Assembly (NCBI GenBank): GCA_030426085.1
Contig: JAUHYW010000064.1
Coordinates: 1-61,192, forward strand
Length of the DNA stretch: 61,192 bases
From: a bacterium
GTDB lineage: Bacteria; Myxococcota_A; Bradymonadia; UBA7976; UBA1532
Direction: 5' to 3'
Shown here: one piece after another, positions 29,853 to 38,315 of the stretch
Position numbering within the stretch: the stretch's first letter is position 1
How the letters are laid out: the number at the start of each line of letters is the position of its first letter
Program-made: the position numbers and the translations under genes
The notes under the pieces: model-generated
Told to the model about the DNA's origin: nothing
The model's database searches: none
Seen by the model: the letters and a program-made list of their open reading frames with translations, nothing else

Positions 29853-30788
29853 ATGAACCCGCAACCCGCGGCCGGGGTGTGCCACCCCGCCGAACAGGAC
29901 CGGTACGCCGACTTCCAGGCCGACCTCGAGCGACGAGGGCGGGCCCGGAAGACCATCGACAGCTATCGCAGCGATCACACCGGGTTCGTGGAGTGGTATG
30001 CCACCCGGGGCGAGCCATTCGATACGCCCCGGCTGCGCGCCGCCGACGTCGAAGGCTTCCGCGATCAGCTCGTGCGGGATGGCATGCGACCGGCGACGGT
30101 CAACCGCAAGCTGGTCTTCCTCAAGCGCTACGCCGCCTGGGCCGCCGCCCGGGGCGACTTGGGGTCCGACGCGCTCGGCGCCATCCGGGCGGTCAAGTCG
30201 GTGCCTCAAGCGCCGCGCACCCCGCGGGGGTTGAGCGACATCGAGCTGCGCCGCTTCCTGCAAGCGGTCGACCGCCGGGCGCGCCCCCGGGATCAGGCCA
30301 TCGTCTACACCCTGCTCGAGACCGGCATGCGGGTCAGCGAGCTCGTCGCGCTCGAGGTCGACCAGATCACGGTCGGCGGGCGGCGGGCGATGGTGCTCGT
30401 CGACGACGACCGCGACTATGGGGGGCGCAGCCGCCGGCTGGCGCTGGGGCCCGACGCCCGGCGCACGCTGCGGGCCTACCTCGCCGAGCGGGGCGGACGG
30501 CCCGGACCGCTGTTCCAGGGGGAGCGGGGGCCGCTGACGGCCAACGCCATCCAGCGCATCATGCGCAAGTACTGCGCGTTCGCCAAGGTGAAGGCATCCC
30601 CCAGCACGCTGAGGCACACCTTCGCCCGGCACTTCCTCGCCGACGACGGCGACCTCGTCGAGCTGGCCGATCTGCTGGGCCACGAGAGCCTGGAGACGAC
30701 CCGGCTGTACCTCGACGGCGAGCAGGGCGCGATGCCCGAGCCCGGCGACGGCCCCATGCGGCCCCGGGCGGTCGTCGGTGGCGGGTGA
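29853..30788 (+). CDS. Tyrosine recombinase paired with flagellin copy 1
   Basis: 311 residues; a GGGAGG site lies just before the ATG. The N-terminal SAM-like core-binding domain (DRYADFQADLERRGRARKTI) is followed by the catalytic domain: Arg160 in TGMRVSEL, Arg254 in STLRHTFARHF, His277 in LLGHES and Tyr286 in TRLYL. The box-II position that is usually His (HxLR) is Ser251, and no Lys is visible in the beta hairpin where XerC/D have GKGxK. Size and layout are those of XerC/D or FimB-type enzymes. It may cut and rejoin DNA near the flagellin genes, but the missing residues make activity uncertain. Confidence 0.85.
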   Translation: MNPQPAAGVCHPAEQDRYADFQADLERRGRARKTIDSYRSDHTGFVEWYATRGEPFDTPRLRAADVEGFRDQLVRDGMRPATVNRKLVFLKRYAAWAAARGDLGSDALGAIRAVKSVPQAPRTPRGLSDIELRRFLQAVDRRARPRDQAIVYTLLETGMRVSELVALEVDQITVGGRRAMVLVDDDRDYGGRSRRLALGPDARRTLRAYLAERGGRPGPLFQGERGPLTANAIQRIMRKYCAFAKVKASPSTLRHTFARHFLADDGDLVELADLLGHESLETTRLYLDGEQGAMPEPGDGPMRPRAVVGGG

Positions 30789-30968
30789 CGCCGCGGCGCG
30801 ACGACGCGATGAGATGTGACACAGCCGGATCCGCCCCGCGGGGGTGGGATCCGTCGAGCGCAGCGGGGCGAACGGACGATGGGAGCGAGCCATGTGGCGC
30901 GCGCGCATGAGCGTGAGCGCGACCCGGAGCCGGCGAATCGCTGCGACCGTGAGACGGCGCGATCATAC

Positions 30969-31070
30969 GACCGTGAGACCGTGAGACCGTGAGACCGTGA
31001 ACTCGTGAGACCGTGAACTCGTGAGACCGTGAGACCGTGAGACCGTGAGACCGTGAGACCGTGAGACCGA
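30969..31070 (+). repeat. Octanucleotide (GACCGTGA) tandem array
   Basis: Twelve contiguous 8-bp units (ten GACCGTGA, two ACTCGTGA) from 30969 to 31064 and a partial unit to 31070, lying between recombinase 1 and the small gene/flagellin 2. An isolated half copy is at 30945. Unit length is not a multiple of three, so changes in copy number would alter spacing by 8 bp or shift any frame across it. No supported gene spans it. The rest of the 426-bp interval 30789-31214 shows no gene. Confidence 0.9.
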
Positions 31071-31214
31071 ACACAGCCCCACCCGTATGGGAGCCGTGCG
31101 CCCCGCGCCCGCCGCCGACACGGTGGGGGTGCGGCCCGCCGACCCTGGGGGGCGACATCGGACGGGATGGACCGGACCGCGTGCGCGCGGCCACGACACG
31201 ACAGGAGCAGACAG

Positions 31215-31424
31215 ATGGAGACCCCGACATCCCGGCCCGATCGGCTCGGCCGATCGGTGACCGTCGTCTCGGCCATCGGCCGCAGCGTGAGCACCTTGAT
31301 CGCCGAGATGGAGCACGAGCTGCGGCTGATGGCGGCCGACGTGATGTCGCCGTCGAGCGAGGCCTGGCACGAGCACCGGCCGAGCGTCGGCCGCGCCCGG
31401 CGCAGCGGGTTCCGACCGGGCTGA
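31215..31424 (+). CDS. Small protein upstream of flagellin 2
   Basis: 69 residues. AGGAG lies 7 bases before the ATG at 31215, which is the main support. The protein has a helical middle (AIGRSVSTLIAEMEHELRLMA) and basic ends, with no signal peptide or known motif. It could be a small regulator of the following flagellin or a chance frame; codon use is compatible with a gene. It lies 320 bp before flagellin 2. Confidence 0.45.
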   Translation: METPTSRPDRLGRSVTVVSAIGRSVSTLIAEMEHELRLMAADVMSPSSEAWHEHRPSVGRARRSGFRPG

Positions 31425-31491
31425 TCGCCCGGCCATGACGGGCCCCGAGGCCCGGCGTAGACACACACCGATCCGCCGCCCGTGGGGCGCC

Positions 31492-31666
31492 GGATCCCAT
31501 CGAGAGTGGAGGCGAGCGTTCACGGGAGCGTCCGCGTGCCATCCGAGGCAGATAGATTCGAAGCGGCACGCATGTGCCATCACCAGAGCTGCGTGCAGAG
31601 GCGAGCAGCCGGGGTCGAGGGATCCCATCCGCCACTGCGAATCACGATGACTCGACACGGGAGCGT
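31492..31666 (+). repeat. Two interleaved direct repeats in the flagellin 2 leader region
   Basis: GGATCCCATC occurs at 31492-31501 and 31620-31629, and CACGGGAGCGTC occurs at 31521-31532 and 31655-31666, in the same order and about 130 bp apart, suggesting an old local duplication. Both pairs lie in the 320-bp gene-free stretch before the flagellin 2 ATG and could be protein-binding or recombination sites. Confidence 0.45.
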
Positions 31667-31744
31667 CGAGTCTCACATGCCGGCGAGCCGGCGAGGTGGA
31701 ACGCGCCATAAGGATGCGGCGCGTCGCCGTCAAGGAGGACGATC

Positions 31745-33157
31745 ATGGGCCTGTTCATCAACACCAACATCTCGAGCGTCAACGCCCAGCGGAACCTGCT
31801 GCACTCGGGCAGCAAGCTGTCGAAGAGCTTTCAGCGGCTCTCCAGCGGGCTGCGGGTCAACACGGCGGCCGACGACGCCGCCGGTCTGGCCATCAGCGAG
31901 CGGTTCAACAGCCAGGTGCGGGGGCTGACGCAGTCGATCCGCAACGCCAACGACGCCGTCAGCCTGGTGCAGACCGCCGAGGGCGCCCTGCAGGAGTCGA
32001 CCAACATCCTCCAGCGCATGCGGGAGCTGTCGGTGCAGGCGGCCTCGGACGTGAACACGGTCGCCGACCGCGAGGCGATCCAGGACGAGGTCAACCAGCT
32101 CATCAGCGAGCTGCAGCGCATCGGTGACACGACGACCTTCAACCAGCAGAAGCTGCTCGACGGCACCTTCGCGGACAAGTTCTTCCACATCGGCATGAAC
32201 TTCCGCGAGACGCTGCGGGTGCGGGTGCGCGACGCCCGCTCGGAGCGCATCGGCCGGTGGGCGGTCTTCACCGGCGACGTGGTCACCAACAACCCGATCA
32301 ACGACGACAGCCTGCTGATCAACGGGGTCACCGTGCGGGCGTCCCAGGCGTCGGACGACATCTACTCGACGACCTTCCCCAACGCCTCGGCCATCGCCAA
32401 GGCGGCGGCGATCAACGACTCGACGACCTACCACGGGGTCGAGGCCATCGTGAACGAGACGGTGCGCGAGGGCACCGCCGACGTCGGCGGGGGCACGCTC
32501 GACGAGCAGAACTTCGTGCAGATCAACGGCCGCATCATCACCGGCCTGACCGTGCAGGCCGACGACGCCGACGAGTCGCTGGTGCAGGCGATCAACGCCG
32601 AGTTCGAGTTCACCGGGGTCATCGCGACCCGGGACGCGAACAACCAGCTCCAGCTCACCGCGGCCGACGGGCGCAACATCGAGGTCATCGCCGAAGGCAA
32701 CGGGGCGGCGGTCACCGGGCTCGACACGTCCGCGACCACCGCCACGATGACCCTCAACTCGGAGAACCAGTACTTGCTCGGCGGGGCCCAGGAGCCCGAC
32801 ATCGGCTTCGTCGCCGACGCGCTGGTGGGGGTGAGCAACACCCAGTCCATCGAGACGGTGGACGTCAGCACCCGCCAGGGGGCCAACCTCGCGTTGCTCG
32901 TCGTCGACCGGGCCATCGGGCAGATCGCGGCCGACCGGGCCGAGCTCGGCGCGGTGCAGAACCGGCTGTCGAGCACGATCAGCAACCTGTCGGCGGTCGT
33001 GGAGAACGCCACCGCGGCCCGCAGCCGCATCCTCGACGCCGACTTCGCCGCCGAGTCGGCGACCCTGGCCCGCAACCAGATCCTGACCCAGGCGGCGACG
33101 ACCATCCTGGCCCAGGCCAACCAGGTCCCGCAGCAGGCGCTGTCGCTGCTCCAGTGA
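31745..33157 (+). CDS. fliC: Flagellin, copy 2
   Basis: 470 residues; AAGGAGG lies seven bases before the ATG. The D0/D1 ends are very like copy 1 ([51 protein letters not shown]), while the surface-exposed centre differs, though it keeps [11 protein letters not shown] and a second IN-type motif [12 protein letters not shown]. This is the typical split between conserved polymerisation ends and variable exposed loops. It is followed 62 bp later by a recombinase gene, the same order as the first module. The two flagellins may build one mixed filament or alternate. Confidence 0.95.
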   Translation: MGLFINTNISSVNAQRNLLHSGSKLSKSFQRLSSGLRVNTAADDAAGLAISERFNSQVRGLTQSIRNANDAVSLVQTAEGALQESTNILQRMRELSVQAASDVNTVADREAIQDEVNQLISELQRIGDTTTFNQQKLLDGTFADKFFHIGMNFRETLRVRVRDARSERIGRWAVFTGDVVTNNPINDDSLLINGVTVRASQASDDIYSTTFPNASAIAKAAAINDSTTYHGVEAIVNETVREGTADVGGGTLDEQNFVQINGRIITGLTVQADDADESLVQAINAEFEFTGVIATRDANNQLQLTAADGRNIEVIAEGNGAAVTGLDTSATTATMTLNSENQYLLGGAQEPDIGFVADALVGVSNTQSIETVDVSTRQGANLALLVVDRAIGQIAADRAELGAVQNRLSSTISNLSAVVENATAARSRILDADFAAESATLARNQILTQAATTILAQANQVPQQALSLLQ

Positions 33158-33218
33158 TGGAGGTCATGGCACCCACCCATGAGACACCCGGGCCCTCGAG
33201 GCCCGATGAGGAGGCGCG

Positions 33219-34259
33219 ATGACACTCTCCAATCGCTTCGCCACCGCCGACGAGAACCGCCGCTTCGAGCGGTTCCTGGACTGGCTCGCCCGCCGGGGGC
33301 GCCGGGCCTCGACGGTGCGCTCGTACACCTCGGACTGGCAGGCGCTGACCATCTGGTACCGGCGCCACGCCCACGCCCGGTTCACCGCCGAGGCCCTCGA
33401 CGCCGACCTGCTCGGCGCGTGGCGGGCGGCGGTGCGGGACAAGGGGCGCAGCCCGTCCACGGTGCTCCGGCGCATGGCGTTCGCCCGCACCTACTGCGCC
33501 TGGCTGGCTCAGCAGGGGGTGATGGAGGACGCCACCAACGCCGATCTGCGGGAGGAGGTGCGGCTGGTCCGCACCCAGCGGGGGCCCAAGCTGCTGGCGC
33601 CCGAGGAGGTGCATCGGCTGCTGGCGCAGGTCGACGGCCGGGGCTGCCCCCGGGACCAGGCCATCGTCTACGTGCTGCTCGACAGCGGCGTGCGGGTCAG
33701 CGAGCTGGCCGAGCTGGATGTCGGCGACGTCGACTTCGGCCGGGGCGAACTGCTGGTGCGCCGACCCCGCGAGCGGCGGGTGCCGCTGCCCACCCGGTCG
33801 GCCCGCAAGCTGGCCTGGAGCCTGGGCGAACGGGGGCTGCTCGAGCTGCCCGAGAGCGGGGAGATCGTGCTGCCGGCGAGCGGCGGCTGGCCCCCGAGCC
33901 ACCTCGTCGACCCGCCGCACCCGGCCGAGCTGCCCGCGCTGCGGGCGGTGCCCACCTCGCCGATGCCCTTCGGCGCGGCGGGCGCGCCCGCCGAGTGGCC
34001 GCTGTTCGTCGGCGAGCGGGGCCGGCTGAGCGTCAACGGGGTGCAGCGGGTGGTGCGCAAGCACGCCGCCTTCGCCCGGGTCGACGCCACGCCCCAGGTG
34101 CTGCGCCACACCTTCGCGTTCGGGTTCTACACCCGCACCCGCGATCTGGTGGCGCTGGCCGAGGTGCTCGGCAACGCGTCGGTCGAGAGCGGGCGGATCT
34201 ACGCCCAGCTCGCCGAGGCCACGGCGGAGGAGGCGATGCGGCTCGACGCGACCGGCTGA
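33219..34259 (+). CDS. Tyrosine recombinase paired with flagellin copy 2, diverged active site
   Basis: 346 residues; GAGGAGG precedes the ATG. It is homologous to recombinase 1 in the N-terminal domain (RRFERFLDWLARRGRRASTV) and the catalytic box SGVRVSEL (Arg159). Box II reads QVLRHTFAFGF, with Gln293 in place of His and Arg296 kept. Box III reads VLGNAS, with Asn319 in place of His/Trp, and Tyr328 is in GRIYAQ. No hairpin Lys is seen. An insert of about 50 residues (near 210-260) between the catalytic boxes is absent from recombinase 1. The Arg and Tyr core suggests DNA binding, perhaps with reduced or no strand exchange, so it could be a regulator. Confidence 0.8.
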   Translation: MTLSNRFATADENRRFERFLDWLARRGRRASTVRSYTSDWQALTIWYRRHAHARFTAEALDADLLGAWRAAVRDKGRSPSTVLRRMAFARTYCAWLAQQGVMEDATNADLREEVRLVRTQRGPKLLAPEEVHRLLAQVDGRGCPRDQAIVYVLLDSGVRVSELAELDVGDVDFGRGELLVRRPRERRVPLPTRSARKLAWSLGERGLLELPESGEIVLPASGGWPPSHLVDPPHPAELPALRAVPTSPMPFGAAGAPAEWPLFVGERGRLSVNGVQRVVRKHAAFARVDATPQVLRHTFAFGFYTRTRDLVALAEVLGNASVESGRIYAQLAEATAEEAMRLDATG

Positions 34260-34416
34260 GCGGGGATCCCGAGCCCGGCGGGGCGCGAACCTCCGAGACG
34301 CGGCGCGCGGTCTGTGTCATGGTGTATCGTCCGGTGAGCGCGGTTGACCGCGCCGCGCCGGGCGATGCACCCTGGGACCCGATCGGCGACCGCGCCGTCG
34401 AGGGGAGTTGGCCCGC

Positions 34417-34818
34417 GTGGCGTATCAGGTCTTCCTCGCCGAGGACGACGGCGACCACATCATGCTGCTCGAGCGCGCGCTGGCCCGCTACGGCAAGCCG
34501 GTGACGCTCACCGTGGCCCGCGATGGACAGCAGGCGATCGAGATGCTCGGCCGCAGCCCGCCGCCGGACATGATCCTGCTCGACATCAACATGCCCCGGC
34601 GCACCGGCTTGGAGGTGCTGGGCGTGGTCCGATCGCGCCCCCGGTTGAAGGCGGTGCCGGCGGTCATCCTGACCACCAGCGCCCGCGAGGAAGACCGCCG
34701 CCGCAGCCTCGACCTGGGGGCCGATGCCTTCGTGACGAAGCCGACGAGCTTCAAGGCGTTCACCGACGCGCTCTACGCGGTGCTCGACACCCACCTCGAA
34801 GGGTGGGCGCCGGGCTGA
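34417..34818 (+). CDS. Single-domain response regulator (Rcp1-like receiver)
   Basis: 133 residues from a GTG at 34417 with GGGGAG 9 bases upstream; a TTG at 34408 would add three. The acidic pair is in LAEDDGDH, the phospho-Asp in ILLDINMPRRTG, the Thr/Ser in LTTSA and the Lys in VTKPTS. The D-x-x-H-x-x-L-L-x-R-A-L opening is that of phytochrome-partner Rcp1-type receivers. There is no output domain, so it works by protein contact, for example as a phosphorelay step or on the motor. It follows the flagellin 2 module, and the hybrid kinase lies on the other side of the locus. Confidence 0.88.
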   Translation: MAYQVFLAEDDGDHIMLLERALARYGKPVTLTVARDGQQAIEMLGRSPPPDMILLDINMPRRTGLEVLGVVRSRPRLKAVPAVILTTSAREEDRRRSLDLGADAFVTKPTSFKAFTDALYAVLDTHLEGWAPG

Positions 34819-34847
34819 CTCGCCTGCGGGCGATCACACCCGCCGGA

Positions 34848-35594
34848 TCACAGCGCGGTGAGGCGATAGCCGAGCGTCAGCCGGAAGATGGCGAACCACT
34901 CGCCGTCCTCCCGGACCGGGCCGCGCAGGGGGTCGGCCTCCAGCTCGGACTCGGTCGGCGCGCGGAAGCGATAGGCGAGCCAGTCGTAGAACGCGCTCGC
35001 CGAGCCCTCGAGGTAGATCAGGCTGTGGCGGTCGGTGCGCCACTGCACGCCCAGGATCAGGTTCGGGCCGGCCCCGGCCTGATTGATGCCGGCCAGCTCG
35101 AGGTCGAAGAGGATCGACAGCAGCCCGACCCCGGCGTACGCCGAGAAGCCCTCGGTCTCGTAATAGTGCGCCAGGATGCGAGGCTCGGTGATGAGGTCGA
35201 AGGCGAAGACCGAGTCGTCGATCTCCGGCTCGTAGGTCTGGCCCAGGCCCAGGTCGACGTCGACCCCCAGCTCGATGAGGCTCGGGGTGCGATAGCCCAG
35301 GCCGAAGCCGAGGCAGACCCGGCCGGTGCTCTCGAGCGTGCTGCGGTCGGACGTGAGGTAGCTGCGCACCGCGCCCATGTAGAGCCCGACGTGGGTGCCC
35401 ACCGTGAACCCCGGTGAGCGTGGATCGTGCTGCGAGACACGCCGCTCCCGGCCGGGGTCCGCCTCGCGGGGGGTGTCCAGGATGGGATCGAAGGCATGGG
35501 GATCGGCGCTCTGCGCCCGGGCGGGCTGCGGTGCGGCGATCTGCGCTGTGGCCAGCGCCAGGACGAGCGTGAGCAAGGAGGTGGAGAGACGCAT
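34848..35594 (-). CDS. Outer-membrane beta-barrel-like protein
   Basis: 248 residues from an ATG at 35594 that follows GAGGAG. Signal peptide STSLLTLVLALATAQIAAPQPARAQ. The mature part consists of alternating strands separated by short loops (LIELGVDVDLGLGQTYEP, FSAYAGVGLLSILFDLELAG, EWFAIFRLTLGYRLTAL) and ends in an aromatic/Leu strand, all typical of an eight- to ten-stranded outer-membrane barrel. No function can be assigned. It lies downstream of argS on the same strand (54 bp apart) and may be co-transcribed by read-through. Confidence 0.7.
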   Translation of the reverse strand: MRLSTSLLTLVLALATAQIAAPQPARAQSADPHAFDPILDTPREADPGRERRVSQHDPRSPGFTVGTHVGLYMGAVRSYLTSDRSTLESTGRVCLGFGLGYRTPSLIELGVDVDLGLGQTYEPEIDDSVFAFDLITEPRILAHYYETEGFSAYAGVGLLSILFDLELAGINQAGAGPNLILGVQWRTDRHSLIYLEGSASAFYDWLAYRFRAPTESELEADPLRGPVREDGEWFAIFRLTLGYRLTAL

Positions 35595-35647
35595 ACCCAC
35601 TCCTCGGACCCTTCGCCGAGGGGATGTGACCGCGTGGCCCGTGGCGA

Positions 35648-37456
35648 TCACATCTCTTCCAGCGGAGTGATGCCGAGCAGGGCCAGCGCGCCGCCCAGCA
35701 TCCTTCGGGTCGCCCGCACCAGGGCGGCCCGGGCGGCCATCGCGCCCGGCTCGGCCCCCAGGACCCGGTTGTCGCTGTTGTTGTAGAACGTCGCGAACGC
35801 CGACGCGAGGCCGTGGGTCGCCTTGGTGACGAGGCTGGGCTTGAGCTCCCGAGCCGCCGCCTCCACCTCGCCGGGGAACGCCAGCATGGCATCCAGCACC
35901 GCCCGGGGCTGCTCCCCCCCGAGCGCCGTGTAGTCCGGCTCGAAGCCCACGTCGGCCTCACCGAGCTTGCGCAGGATGCTCGTCGCCCGGGCGTAGGCGT
36001 ACAGGCAGTAAGCCGCCGTCTCGCCCTTGAGGTCGATGGACTTCTCGGGATCGAAGGTGAAGGTGGTCTGCGGCGCGTAATTGAGCAGGTAGAACTTGAG
36101 CCCGCCGATGCCGATGGCCTCGGCCCGGGCGGCGAGCGCGCCGTCGTCGAGGTCGGGCCACCGCTCGCGCCCCGCCTCGGCGGCCGCGGCGTGCAGCCCG
36201 TCCATCAGGTCGTCGGCGTCCACCACGGTGCCCTCGCGGCTCTTCATCTTGCCGTGGGGCAGCTCGACCATGCCATAGCTCAAGTGATGCAGGGTGCCTT
36301 GCAGCTCGGGGCGCAGCGCCTCGAGGATGCCGAACAGCACCTTGAAGTGATGGTCCTGCTCGTTGCCCACCACGTAGATCATGCGATCGAAGGCGTGCTC
36401 CGCGTGGCGGGCGACCGCGGTGCCCAGATCCTGGGTCGTGTAGACGCTGGTGCCATCCGACCGCAGCACCGCCTTCTCGCCTTCGAGGCCGATGCGGCTC
36501 AGGTCGAAGACCATCGCCCCGTTCCCGGCGGCGTAGAAGATGCCCTTCTCGCGGCCCTCGTCGACCAGATCCTTGCCCAGCAGGTAGGTGGTCGACTCCT
36601 TGTAGATCTGGTCGAAGCGCACGCCCATCCGGGCGTAGGTCTGGGCGAAGCCGGCCTCGCACCAGCCGTTCATCAGCGACCACAGCGTCCGCACCTCGGG
36701 GTCGCCCTGCTCCCACGCCTGGAGCATCTCGCGGGTCTCGCGGCCCAGGGCGCTGTCGTCGCTGTTGAAGTAGGCGTCCTTGTCCTCGATGGCCCCGCCG
36801 GCCTTCAGGTAGGCCGCGTGCTCGGCGCGGAACGCCTTGTCGAACCGCACGTAGAAGTCGCCGACGAGGTGATCGCCCTTCTCGCCGGCCGACTCGGGGG
36901 TCACCCCGTCGCCGAAGTGGCGGTAGGCCACCATCGACTTGCAGATGTGGATGCCCCGATCATTGATCAGGTTGACCCGCACCACCCGGGCCCCGGTCGC
37001 CTCGAGCAGCGTCGCCACCGTCGAGCCGAGGATGTTGTTGCGGCAGTGCCCCAGGTGCTGCGGCTTGTTGGTGTTGGGCGAGCTGTACTCGACGAGCACG
37101 GTCTGCCCCGCCCGGGCGTCGGAGCGCCCCAGGGCGCCGTCGTCCGCCATGGCCCAGGCCAGCGTGCGCGCGGCGACCGCGGCGCCGTCGAGCCGCAGGT
37201 TGAGGAACCCGGCCACCGGCGTCGCCTCGACCACCAGCGGGTGTTCGGCGGCCACCTTCGCCAGATCGACCGCGATCATCTGCGGCGCCTTCTTGAACGC
37301 GCGGGCGTAGCGGTGGCAGGCCATCGCCAGGTCGCCGCTGCCGGCCCGCGTCGGCCGGCCGAGCGCCTGCTGTGGCTCGGCGCCGTGGGCGGAGAGCCAC
37401 GCGTCGAGCGGGGCCTGGATGTCGCGGACGATCTCGGCGAACAGGTCGGTGGCCAT
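35648..37456 (-). CDS. argS: Arginyl-tRNA synthetase
   Basis: 602 residues; the ATG at 37456 is preceded by GAGGGAG. The class I signature HxGH appears as QHLGHCRNN after SSPNTNKP, and the second signature is HGKMKSREG (KMSKS equivalent). An N-terminal tRNA-binding additional domain precedes the Rossmann fold, and the C-terminal DALR anticodon-binding domain ends the protein (AFATFYNNSDNRVLG). It joins Arg to tRNA-Arg in the cytoplasm; full length, essential and probably the only copy. It stands between the sirtuin and outer-membrane protein genes without an obvious operon. Confidence 0.97.
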   Translation of the reverse strand: MATDLFAEIVRDIQAPLDAWLSAHGAEPQQALGRPTRAGSGDLAMACHRYARAFKKAPQMIAVDLAKVAAEHPLVVEATPVAGFLNLRLDGAAVAARTLAWAMADDGALGRSDARAGQTVLVEYSSPNTNKPQHLGHCRNNILGSTVATLLEATGARVVRVNLINDRGIHICKSMVAYRHFGDGVTPESAGEKGDHLVGDFYVRFDKAFRAEHAAYLKAGGAIEDKDAYFNSDDSALGRETREMLQAWEQGDPEVRTLWSLMNGWCEAGFAQTYARMGVRFDQIYKESTTYLLGKDLVDEGREKGIFYAAGNGAMVFDLSRIGLEGEKAVLRSDGTSVYTTQDLGTAVARHAEHAFDRMIYVVGNEQDHHFKVLFGILEALRPELQGTLHHLSYGMVELPHGKMKSREGTVVDADDLMDGLHAAAAEAGRERWPDLDDGALAARAEAIGIGGLKFYLLNYAPQTTFTFDPEKSIDLKGETAAYCLYAYARATSILRKLGEADVGFEPDYTALGGEQPRAVLDAMLAFPGEVEAAARELKPSLVTKATHGLASAFATFYNNSDNRVLGAEPGAMAARAALVRATRRMLGGALALLGITPLEEM

Positions 37457-37534
37457 CGTCTCCCTCGGGGCCGGATGAAGGCCGCATTCTGCGTGCCCCG
37501 GCCGGCCGGCGCAACCGACCGGTCGGGTGACCCC

Positions 37535-38263
37535 TCAGCTCACCGCCGGGGCCGCGTCGAGCCCGGCACACAGCGCGGTGAGCGCCGCGGTCGCGCCGGC
37601 CCGCACGCAGGTGTCGTAGGCCGCCGAGACCGGGGTCTCCTCGGGGTTGATCTCGATGAGCCGGGCCCCGTTCTCCCGGGCCATCAGCGGCATCTGGGCC
37701 GCGGGGTAGACCACCGCCGAGGTGCCGATCGACACCAGCAGGTCGCAGCGGCGGATGGCCTCGATGGCCTTGCCCACCGTCTCTTCGCGCAGGGTGTCGC
37801 CGAACCAGACGATGTCCGGGCGCCACCAGCGGCCGTCGGGGCGCCGGGCGTCGAACGGCGCGTCCCGGCTGAAGCGGCGCTCCGACCCGCAGCGGACCCA
37901 CCACAGGCTGCCGTGCAGCTCGTAGACCCGCTCGCTGCCGGCGAGCTGGTGCAGGCCGTCGATGTTCTGGGTGACCACCGTCACATGGGGCAGGGTGGCC
38001 TCGGCCCGGGCGATGAGGCGGTGGCCGTCGTTGGGCGGGCAGGCGGCGACCAGCTCGCGGCGGTAGTTGTGGAACTCCCAGACGCCGGCCGGATCGCGGT
38101 CGAAGGCCCGCTGGCAGGCGTAGCGCTGGTGGTCGTATTCCTTCCAGATGCCGCCCTTGCCCCGGTAGGTGGGCACGCCGCTCTCGGCCGACATGCCGGC
38201 GCCGGTGAAGAAGACGACGCGCTCGAAATCGCGCAGGTTCGGCAGTTCGGGGTGGCTGGCCAT
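37535..38263 (-). CDS. Sirtuin (Sir2/CobB-like NAD-dependent deacylase) with reduced Zn site
   Basis: 242 residues. The NAD-binding elements are intact: FFTGAGMSAESGVPTYRG at 18-35, TQNIDGLH at 98-105 and the catalytic His117 in ELHGSL. The zinc-binding module, normally two CxxC pairs, retains only Cys125 (WWVRCGSERR), and the intervening segment goes directly to RPDIVWFGDTL. The class III acyl-pocket motif YxxR is HNYR. It probably still binds NAD; deacylase activity and the metal are doubtful. It is cytoplasmic, removing acyl groups from protein lysines. The gene lies between argS and the arabinofuranosidase gene. Confidence 0.88.
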   Translation of the reverse strand: MASHPELPNLRDFERVVFFTGAGMSAESGVPTYRGKGGIWKEYDHQRYACQRAFDRDPAGVWEFHNYRRELVAACPPNDGHRLIARAEATLPHVTVVTQNIDGLHQLAGSERVYELHGSLWWVRCGSERRFSRDAPFDARRPDGRWWRPDIVWFGDTLREETVGKAIEAIRRCDLLVSIGTSAVVYPAAQMPLMARENGARLIEINPEETPVSAAYDTCVRAGATAALTALCAGLDAAPAVS

Positions 38264-38315
38264 CGGCGGCTCCCGGTCGTGGACCGGCGCATGATGGCAT
38301 ATCCGCCGGCCGGGC

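Noticed and set aside
30969-31070. CRISPR or coding repeat
   Set aside because: 8-bp units without spacers; no supported reading frame crosses them.
31350-31390. Sigma-54 promoter (TGGCACG) before flagellin 2
   Set aside because: The -24 half matches, but the -12 TTGC half is absent at the required spacing, and it lies inside the small gene.
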